Program-made: the position numbers and the translations under genes
Origin: Sextonia rubra
Lineage: Eukaryota > Streptophyta > Magnoliopsida > Laurales > Lauraceae
DNA length: 64,000 nt
Direction of reading: 5' to 3'
Assembly (NCBI GenBank): GCA_037013555.1
Contig: JASUAD010000014.1
Span: 9,008,756 to 9,072,755, forward strand
The notes under the pieces: generated by a model
Told to the model about the DNA's origin: nothing
The model's input: only the letters and a program-made list of their open reading frames with translations
The model's database searches: none
Part shown: one piece after another, positions 57,610-64,000 of the stretch
Layout: each line of letters opens with the position of its first letter
How positions within the stretch are numbered: the first letter of the stretch is position 1

Positions 57610-60600
57610 GGTTTGTATTTTTTTTTAGTAAAGGGGTGCTTTGGGAGGTGGGTGTTTTTTTTTTTTTTTTTTTGGGGTGTGGCGCCCAATAAAGAGTCTT
57701 CGTTAAATAAGTGTTGTGCGGGTGTTGGGATTAATGTATCATGGATGGTGTTAGATATTCCATTAGTTTGAGGTGTTGAGTATTAGTTCTTAATGAGGTT
57801 TCATTCTAACATACTTATTTTTTGGGAAGATGCTGACGTTTGTATTAAGAAGCCATGCCCCTTTAGGAAATTTTCAAAGAAGTCTTCTCCGTGGGCCAGA
57901 GTCGTCTAGAGTTGCTCATCCGTCATGATGATAGGTTTGGAAAGGTTGGCTCCTCCAATAGCCGAGGCTCTCATTGGTTGGCTGTTGCTGGCATGGTATT
58001 TATAACCTTTGAAGGAAGGTGTGGCCTTGGGAAATATTTCAAGCATGTACATTCTTTGCGGGAAGGAGGAAGAGACAATTAATCACTTATTCTTGCATTG
58101 TGATATTTCTTTTTATCTTTGGGTGAAGTTCTTAAATGGTGTGGTGTTTGTTGGGATCATTGGGTGATTTAGTAGAAGTTTGGAGAGTGCCTCCTGTTAA
58201 TAACCTGAAACGCCAAAAGCTCGAGCTATTAGTGAACAACAGAACAATGTGTATCAACGGGTCTTGATAGCTCCCCCTATGTGTGGGGCTTTGCTTGTGA
58301 ACAGAAACATGACAGATGACCAGTGTGGACAGAAACATGTACCCAGTGATTCGTGCACATGACCCTTGGCTTCAATACCAAGTTAGTAACCAAAAACACC
58401 AAAAGCTCGAGTAGTTAGTGAACAACAGAACAATGTATATCAAATGGTCCTAAGAGCTCTTTTTCATGGTTGTTTAATATTTCAAAAAATTGCCTCCTTT
58501 GCTATTATCTGGTCCATTTGAAAAAGCGGGTATGCTAAGACTTTTTCAAAAAACATCATTGTTTATTGATGCACTTCTTTGCATTTTGATTATGAGAGTA
58601 TTGAAGTGGGTTCATGAAAGAGTTTACGAATTTGAATATAGATAATACTATCTATGATTGGGAAGCGTGTACGGTGTTGACATGGTTTTAAAACTTGGCC
58701 AAGTCCGAGTCGACCCAGACTAGGCACTTACTGAGTCAAGTCTAAGTGACTCGGCCTTGATTCGAACAGAAATATAAAAAAAAACAAAACCGGGTGGGTT
58801 TCTTTTGTAAAATCACTTTAAATAGAGAGAGGGGGAGAGAGTAATATAAAGGTGAGAAGGGGAAGGGTTTTGAGCATCTGATGGCAGAAATAGAGATGGG
58901 AAAGGTTTCTGGTTTTGCCGAGAGAGAGAGAGAGAGAGAGAGAGATATGCTGCTGCTGCCGCCTTTACTGCTGCGGGTGCAGTGCAGCTGTTGTTGCAGC
59001 TTCAATGCTGGTACTGTGCAGTGCCGCTGCTTTGCTGCTGGACCGCTGGTGCAATGCTGACGTGTTGCTGCTCTCCTGCTGGTTCTATATTGCTTCTGCT
59101 GGTAGCTGGTCGTCTTCTTTTCTTTTCTGTTTTCTTTTGTTTTTTCCCCTACTTTTCTCTCACTGATGCCTGCTGCTGGTGTTGGGACTTGGGATCTTGG
59201 TATGCTGGTCTTCTCTCTTGTTTTGTTTTCCTCTTCCTCTGGGGCCTGGGAAAAGGGTTTTTTTTTCTATTTTTTTTACAATTTTTTTGGTATTGCTGGA
59301 TGGAACCTGACTCGCCTGAGTCCGGGTTTTTAAACCCTGAGTGGAAAAGCCTTTAAGGAAAAGAAAACAGAATATTGGTTTCCTCTTCCATGCGGCTTAT
59401 TGAAATTCAATGATGGAGCAACAAGAGGCAAGCTGGTTTGACAGGTATTGGTAGCATTCTTCAAAAATTTGAAGGGGAGGTGTTGTTTATGTTCCATATG
59501 CATATGGTCTTAAGGGTTCCAATGAGGCAAGAGTGTTGGCCATTTTAGAAGGATTTGGATATCCTCGTATTATTTTCTTGATGGGGTGATTGTGAAAGTG
59601 ATTTTGCCAATGCTTTCTTGGATGGGGCTCCATGGAAGATTGACTTTTATTAGAACGGGACCAAATGATGATTGTCATTGATTTAGGTGGGTTGTCATTG
59701 ATTTAGGTGGGTTTTCGGCATGTTGGTAGGTTTGCAATTGCAAATGGTATGACGGAGACATTAGCTCAACAAGGGGTGGAAATGCATATGGTTTTTTGTG
59801 CCTGTATTATGTAATTTATTTTGTTCAAGCATTCTTACAATGCTCATAACTTTTCTTTTGGCTTCGGCACGAGATGTTTTAAGCTTTCAATTTTTTACCA
59901 AATTTAACAAAATTTACTTATACCTCTCTGTGTGTGTGCGCGCGCGCGCGTGTGCGCGCATGTGTGTGCGTGTGCTACACTTGTGGGAATTTCTGCCAAT
60001 CTGTAAAATAAAAACTCTGCTTATCATTTAGTCACGTGTTCTTGTTTTCTTAAATTTGATGTCCTAAGCCTTGCAGAAATTTCACGGGCTCTCTTGTTGT
60101 GGACTTGTAGGATACGATAACCTGGGGAAAACCTACTTTTTTATTTTATTTTTTTCTCTTTTTGGCATTAAATTTAAATACAATTTGTACAAATTGTTGA
60201 TTATCATTTGTACAGTTAATATATGTCACTTTCGTTTTTTCTTCTGAATGGTGTAGTTATGTTGCAGGCAGACTGTGAGCTAGTCAAAATCGACATTCGT
60301 TGCCATGTCCAGGGTGATGTTGTGCTAGAGTGCATTAGTTTGGATGAAGATCTGGAACGAGAAGAGATGATGTTCCGTGTCATGTTCAACACAGCCTTTA
60401 TTAGATCAAATATTTTGATGCTCAACCGAGATGAAATTGACATTCTATGGAACAATAATGATCAGTTTCCAAAGGAGTTCAGAGCAGAGGTATGTACCTA
60501 TCTCCCTTCTGTGGATGGGCTTAACTGCCGTGCATTGTTTTTTTTCATAATAAGAAAGTTCTATTTTGTTTTTGGATGAAGATTCTTTTTTCAGAAATGG

Positions 60601-62023
60601 ATGCTGCTGCTTCTGTAATTACTTTGGATGTTGCTGGCATTGAGGAGAGGGAAGGGCTTCCAATTGAAGCATTTGCCAAAGTGCATGAGATGTTTAGCAC
60701 TGCAGATTGGCTTGGTGCAAAAGGTGAAGTTGCACTCAGCATGCTTCAGCATATCACTGAAAAGTTGGAGACTGCTTCTCCTCAGGGTACGGAAACTAAT
60801 ACTTCACTGCTGGAATCAAGTCCTAACACACCTGCAGGCGAAGCAACGCCTGCATCAGAAACTATAATAATGAAATCATCAGCCCTGACTGTGAAGAAGC
60901 AGATTACTACCTCACACGAACCATCCCCAGAGTCTCACTCGACCAATGTTCGGCCCCAAGAAGTGCTGGATGCTGTGAAGAAGCAGACCACTCCCTCCCT
61001 TGAACCATCTGCAGCTCCTGACTCAATCCAACAAAATGTTCAGTCACAAGAAGTGCTGGGTGCATTTACAAACTCAACTCAAGCTAAAATCATATCCCAA
61101 CGAATTCCACCAACATCTTTGTCAATCCCAGCTTCAGATAATGATTCTTTTCCAGGTTCATCTTTACCAATGCCAAATTGTCATAGTGTACCCTCAACTG
61201 TTGGAGTCACTGCTCTTTTGCATGATCATGCTGCATCTGGAAGTACGGAAGTCACTGTTTGCTTGACGTCAGCTTCACCTTCAACTGTTGTTGAGCCGTG
61301 TTTTGCTGAACCTGCAAAATCCAGCATTATTTCTTTTCCACTACCTACTGTGGGGGATTCTAACATCAGAAGTCCCCCTGTTACACCGCTGCCGCCACCG
61401 ATGTTGTCTCACTCACCTTCAGCTCCAAAGCAGTCACCTCCCATACCTCCCCCACAACCTTTAAATCCTGGAATGTCTTCATCAGCTAGTGGTAGCTCGC
61501 TGTTGGCTCCTCCTCCTCCTCTAGGAGAATCTATTTCCTTCTCAGGATCTACTGTCATAAACAATTTTTCATCTAATCAACCTGCACCTCCCCCTCCCCC
61601 TCCCCCTCCCCCTCCCCCTCCTCCTCCTCCACCCATCAGTTCACCATCACCTCCCCCTCCACCACCTCCTTTATGTGGTGGCCCTCTCCATGGTACTGCT
61701 ACTGAAAAATTGCCGCCACCACCACCACCACCCCCACCCCCACCCCCTCCACCTGGTTTTGCTTCTCAAGACCTGTCCCTTACTTCACCAGCTCCTCCTC
61801 CAATTCCTCCTGCAACACATGCTCTTTTGGCCCACGGACTTTCAAAATCTGCATTTGGCAAAAAGGGAAGGGTAATGACACGTTCTACAAGCCCAAGGAA
61901 CCCTCTTTCTGTCCATTCATCTTCGAAGAGGGCTTCTCTAAAGCCACTACATTGGGTAAAAGTAACGAGAGCAATGCAGGGAAGCTTATGGGCAGAAGCA
62001 CAAAAAAATGATGAAGCTACCAA
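48790..62023 (+). CDS. Class II (PTEN-like) formin, 5' part of gene
   Basis: Spliced coding exons are 48790-48862, 49849-50549, 60268-60489 and 60582-62023. Every junction has GT..AG and keeps frame, giving 812 complete codons before the window's last intron. Residues 1-190 are a PTEN-like phosphatase domain (MSLFRKLFFRKPPDGLLEI start, YDMTVMDYPRHYEGCP); its P-loop at 125-132 reads HCERGGWP, lacking the arginine of HCxxGxxR, so it should bind but not hydrolyse phosphoinositides. Residues about 195-340 are the C2 domain (DCELVKIDIRCHVQGDVVLE, EREEMMFRVMFNTAF). From about 595 to 745 is the FH1 proline-rich region with runs of 12 or more prolines, which binds profilin-actin. At 780-812 starts FH2 (LKPLHWVKVTRAMQGSLWAE), the actin-nucleating domain, which continues off the window. 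Class II formins drive actin assembly at membranes in plant cell growth. I am sure of the family, not of the orthologue. Confidence 0.93.
48863..49848 (+). other. Formin intron 1
   Basis: GT..AG intron of 986 bp, acceptor TCATACAG. T-rich, with no element recognised. Confidence 0.85.
49849..50549 (+). CDS. Formin exon 2 (PTEN-like domain)
   Basis: Starts VFDCCFSTD after the CAG acceptor; the open frame that appears to begin earlier at 49800 reads through intron. Ends in CAG before GTGATT, phase 0. Codes for residues 25-258. Confidence 0.93.
51627..51850. repeat. Three tandem ~75-bp units
   Basis: Three copies, starting at about 51627, 51701 and 51775, of TTGCTTAATTTATAATTCCT followed by TTGTGTTTTCACAAATTGTT and TATAAAA. 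Confidence 0.8.
52221..52371. mobile_element. MITE with GTTTAAAAAATCA termini
   Basis: The 151-bp element has perfect 13-bp inverted ends (GTTTAAAAAATCA), and its subterminal sequence contains several GACTCGG/CCGAGTC-like words. Flanks CTTGCATG and CTTGCTGT may be an eroded 8-bp duplication, suggesting hAT. Similar ends occur in the larger element at 58685-59335. Confidence 0.6.
53085..55575 (+). mobile_element. LTR-like block in formin intron 2
   Basis: The block has the layout of the Gypsy LTRs here: a pyrimidine-rich leader (53920-53975), a decayed palindrome-like array (about 54560-54720: CATGGCTAGCCGTGG, CATGGTTAGCTG, CAGTTAACCATGAG), the segment AGGTGGACGTATGCCATTGG shared with 6145-6163, then CTGTAGGCAGTGGAACCCC and an end near AAATCGGATATCACA. 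No gag-pol and no clean ends, so the boundaries are approximate. Presumably an old solo LTR. Confidence 0.4.
57575..57607 (+). repeat. 33-nt poly-G run
   Basis: Uninterrupted G33, followed within 70 bp by a long T run. Could be a real G-quadruplex-forming tract or a sequencing/assembly artefact. Confidence 0.9.
58205..58450. repeat. Direct repeats ~190 bp apart inside the LINE remnant
   Basis: CCAAAAGCTCGAG followed by TTAGTGAACAACAGAACAAT occurs at about 58211 and again at about 58402. Just before the second copy is CTTGGCTTCAATACCAAGTTAG, reminiscent of a reversed iMet primer-binding site. Confidence 0.6.
58685..59335. mobile_element. Non-autonomous element with GTTTTAAAAC-type termini
   Basis: Left end GTTTTAAAACTTGGCC and right end GAGTCCGGGTTTTTAAACCC are imperfect inverted repeats, with CCGAGTC/GACTCGG words near both ends, as in the MITE at 52221. 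The interior has an (AG)n tract at 58919-58944 and a TGCTGC-rich region that gives spurious open frames. No transposase. Confidence 0.45.
59935..59980. repeat. Alternating purine-pyrimidine (TG/CG) tract
   Basis: TGTGTGTGCGCGCGCGCGCG and following TG/CG alternation, a sequence class able to adopt Z-DNA. Confidence 0.85.
60268..60489 (+). CDS. Formin exon 3 (C2 domain)
   Basis: 74 codons, phase 0 at both ends: begins ADCELVKIDIRCH after TTGCAG and ends EFRAE before GTATGT. Confidence 0.93.
60582..62023 (+). CDS. Formin exon 4 (linker, FH1, start of FH2)
   Basis: Begins ILFSEMDAAAS after GATGAAG; the ATG at 60576 is intronic. It encodes a Ser/Thr/Pro-rich linker, then FH1. It ends in ACCAA before GTATGAG (phase 2), where the family continues into FH2. 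The apparent stop at 62046 is in the intron. Confidence 0.9.
61585..61770 (+). repeat. CCT/CCA triplet tract encoding FH1 polyproline
   Basis: Two runs of proline codons (about 61585-61635 and 61708-61755) in nearly pure C/T and C/A sequence. They code for the profilin-binding FH1 runs and are prone to length change. Confidence 0.85.
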
Positions 62024-62056
62024 GTATGAGGACTTTCCTTATCTTTAGCATAGAGA

Positions 62057-62083
62057 TGTGTGTGTGTGCGTGTGTGTGTGTGG
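62057..62083. repeat. (TG)n microsatellite just inside formin intron 4
   Basis: TGTG/CGTG alternation 33 bp downstream of the splice donor. Confidence 0.8.
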
Positions 62084-62277
62084 AAATACTCAACTGAGAA
62101 CTAGTTCTTACCGTGCTTCCGTGAGAACTATTGATGGGGCCCACCTAGCAATCCATCCAAACCATGCACAAATAGGACCCCCTTTGATAGCCACTAATCC
62201 CAAGGTTTGGCACCCATCCGAATGGGTGGATGGAGGGTTGAAAAATTTTTTTTGAATATGAACTATTAAACTTGTGG

Positions 62278-62700
62278 GCTATGATGCCCAGATATGGATA
62301 TGGACACAAGGAATGGCGATTTGGTATGCCAGTTTCAAAATTTTAGAATACGGATACGAGTATGGTACAATACAAACACGGGATACAAAGCGGATATGGA
62401 TCCGGCATCAAATGAGTCAGACTAATTATTTAAAATTAAGATATTGAAACATAAATTCAAACGTGGGCCTTGCTAATAATAAGGCTATGATGCCTAGATA
62501 TGGATATGGACACGGGGAATGGAGATTTGATATGCCAGTTTCAAAATTTTAGGATACGGATGCGGGTATGGTATTACTTAAGATACAATACAAACATGGG
62601 ATACAAAGCAGATATGGATACAGCATCAAATGACTCAGACTAATTATGTAAAATTAAGATATTGAAACATAAATTCAAATGTGGGCCTTGCTAATAATAA
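62278..62700. repeat. Two tandem ~205-215-bp units
   Basis: Unit 1 begins GGCTATGATGCCCAGATATG (62278) and unit 2 GGCTATGATGCCTAGATATG (62483). Both end CTTGCTAATAATAA and agree at roughly 90 percent by eye. Non-coding; 62700-63286 shows nothing else. Confidence 0.85.
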
Positions 62701-63286
62701 CGTTAAACAATGATTTGACCCAAGATCATGCAGGCCCACATTTGGTTTACATTTAGCTACCTTTCATTTTCATTTAACCTTTTCCATTGCATTAAATGCT
62801 CAGAGTTTTTTAAGTACGAAGAGAGTCAAAAGCAATATGCTCTGCCATCAATGTACATCCGAAGTTGCCTGCCACTCTCTCTTCACCCAAAGCAATAACA
62901 TATAAAAAATGCTGTCACTTTTGAAGTCTCATCTAAACTAAAGTACCTGTGGCAAGGGGAAATACATGGGGTCATGGCTAACATATTATGAAATGGAGCT
63001 AGCTTGAAGAGAGCTTACATATGATTAATTAATAGTCTGGACCATTTAAATTAGGTGACTCCTTATTGAGATTTTTAGTTAAATATAAGTTAAGCCCCAC
63101 CAGGAGATTCCTCTTTAAAGAAAAAAATTTGAATTTTTTAGTAATATTTTATTCAATATAACTAGTCAATGGTAAATTGTTTTCTTGCTCTATTCAAACA
63201 TTACATGTATCCATACAAGTAAGGGTCATTTACATTGGACAGTTCGGATTTTCCATATGGCCCACTTATTAATATGTTCCCATTGC

Positions 63287-64000
63287 TTGAGTGGAGGCTT
63301 AACTCCGCCAGTTTTTGCTGCCGGTCCTAAGTCCGGGTAAAGGAGGAGGGTTGCGTTAGGTAGGTTAACAGCCAGCGTAAAACTTTGTCACAACTCAAAC
63401 ATGAATTTTGAGATAGTTATATTTCACGATTAGGCTAGGGCTTTCTCCGCTTTAAGTGACGCATTGCAACATCGTCCAGTTGCAATAAAAAGTGTGCAAG
63501 GGCTATCACATGACTCTGGGTTAGTGCGGTTAAAGAAGTTAGTTCATAAGAAAAAGAGGAGGAATAGGAAAATTAAACTTGCTATTTGGAATATAGGAAC
63601 CTTGATAGGCAAGAGTATGGAGTTGGTTGAGATAATGAAAAGAAGAAGAATTAGTGTGGCTTGTATACAGGAGACAAGGTGGAAAGGGAATAAAGCTAAG
63701 GAGCTCACGGATGAGTGTATGCTTTTCTATGCAGGAAAGAGTAATACAAAAAATGGAGTGGGTATAGTTGTAGATAAGGATTTGAAAGAGAAAATTGTGG
63801 GGGTAAAGAGGTTTGGTGATAGAATTATAGCAATTAAACTAGTGCTAGAGGAAGACATAATTCATATCGTTAGTGCATATGCTCCCTAAGTAGGACTAGC
63901 GGAAAGTGTGAACAGACAACTTTGGGAGGGGATGGATGATTTAAAGCAAGAAATCCCAAATAGTGATAAGATTTTCCTTGGAGGAAATTTAAACGGGCAT
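63287..64000 (+). mobile_element. RTE-type LINE, 5' part, cut by the window edge
   Basis: The leader (CTGCCGGTCCTAAGTCCGGG, AGGAGGGTTGCGTTAGGTAG, ACAGCCAGCGTAAAA) resembles the 5' end common to plant RTE LINEs. The coding part follows at 63464. It lies on the same strand as the formin gene, inside intron 4. Confidence 0.7.
63464..64000 (+). pseudogene. RTE LINE ORF, apurinic endonuclease domain
   Basis: The frame encodes a basic N-terminus (KKLVHKKKRRNRKIKLA) and the exonuclease-endonuclease-phosphatase fold of non-LTR elements: WNIGTL (catalytic Asn), ACIQETRW (catalytic Glu), RIIAIKLVL and HIVSAYAP. A TAA at 63887 replaces the usual Gln of AYAPQVG, and the frame then continues to the edge. 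Near the end LGGNLNGH has Asn where the family has the catalytic Asp of GDLN or GDFN. The endonuclease nicks target DNA to start insertion; both lesions argue that this copy is dead. Confidence 0.8.

Larger units (their letters stand above)
57800..59815 (+). pseudogene. L1-type LINE, 3' end of ORF2 (zf-RVT and RNase H), decayed
   Basis: 58030-58130 encodes a zinc-binding RT-associated motif (MYILCGKEEETINHLFLHCD), and after a frameshift DLVEVWRVPPVNN. 58480-58600 continues with FAIIWSIWK-like residues, and 59390-59810 gives an RNase H-like segment (LKFNDGATRGK, then RHVGRF and AQQGVE). These are the C-terminal parts of plant L1 ORF2. Many stops and frameshifts occur, and the pieces are split by a 190-bp insertion flanked by direct repeats (58205-58450) and by the element at 58685-59335. 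Confidence 0.65.
50550..60267 (+). other. Formin intron 2, 9.7 kb, TE-filled
   Basis: GT..AG intron from GTGATT to TTGCAG. It contains tandem repeats, a MITE, an LTR-like block, a long G run and LINE remains, all listed separately. Other stretches (50550-51627, 51850-52220, 52372-53084, 55576-57574) show nothing recognisable. Confidence 0.85.

Noticed and set aside
58915..59356. Overlapping Cys/Leu-rich open frames
   Set aside because: Come from (AG)n and TGCTGC repeats inside a non-autonomous element.
60223..60267. Apparent ATG start of an open frame before formin exon 3
   Set aside because: It precedes the TTGCAG acceptor and is intronic.
62024..62048. Apparent C-terminus and stop of the formin open frame
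   Set aside because: The stop is in intron 4; GTATGAG is a good donor and FH2 homology stops exactly there.

Overview
This is nuclear DNA from a flowering plant. The evidence is one genuine plant gene with plant-type introns (a class II, PTEN-like formin) set in a dense layer of plant transposable elements: Ty3/Gypsy chromovirus, CACTA, MULE, hAT-like MITEs, and L1 and RTE LINEs. The species cannot be fixed from sequence alone. Nothing here is prokaryotic: there are no operons, CRISPR arrays or convincing RNA genes.

Layout, left to right. 1-13.2 kb is a graveyard of old elements: a possible Helitron 3' end (about 961), a non-autonomous Mutator-like element with ~280-bp terminal inverted repeats and a 9-bp target-site duplication (1894-3363), a ~3.3-kb LTR-like block (3705-6964), a tandemly repeated LTR-like block on the minus strand (about 6975-8110), a decayed Gypsy pol (9760-11580) and a truncated LTR in the opposite orientation (about 11590-12912). 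13.2-44.5 kb is best read as one old CACTA (En/Spm) transposon on the + strand that has been a target three times. A second CACTA of the same family sits in it in reverse (15088-21631, TSD GAT) and carries captured host-gene fragments, apparently including palmitoyl-protein thioesterase. Its TNP2-type transposase is cut by a Gypsy solo LTR on the minus strand (25962-28402, TSD ATGTG) and by a complete, very young Gypsy/Tekay element on the + strand (29524-39801, TSD TCTTT). 44.5-48.6 kb is intergenic, with an AT-rich minisatellite and a small hAT-like MITE.

48.8 kb to the right edge is the 5' part of the formin gene (exons 48790-48862, 49849-50549, 60268-60489, 60582-62023; the FH2 domain lies beyond the window). 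Its 9.7-kb second intron and its fourth intron have accumulated TEs: an LTR-like block, a MITE, L1 LINE remains, a 33-nt G run and, at the right edge, an RTE-type LINE.

The most interesting signal is inside the Gypsy LTRs: an array of the CpG-containing palindrome ACGGCTAAGCCGT. It is present in the young element, in the solo LTR and in the truncated LTR, with a possible decayed version in a fourth block. The three base substitutions seen between the two LTRs of the young element are all CpG transitions and all fall inside this ~420-bp array. This looks like a conserved, methylated cis-element of a still recently active family.
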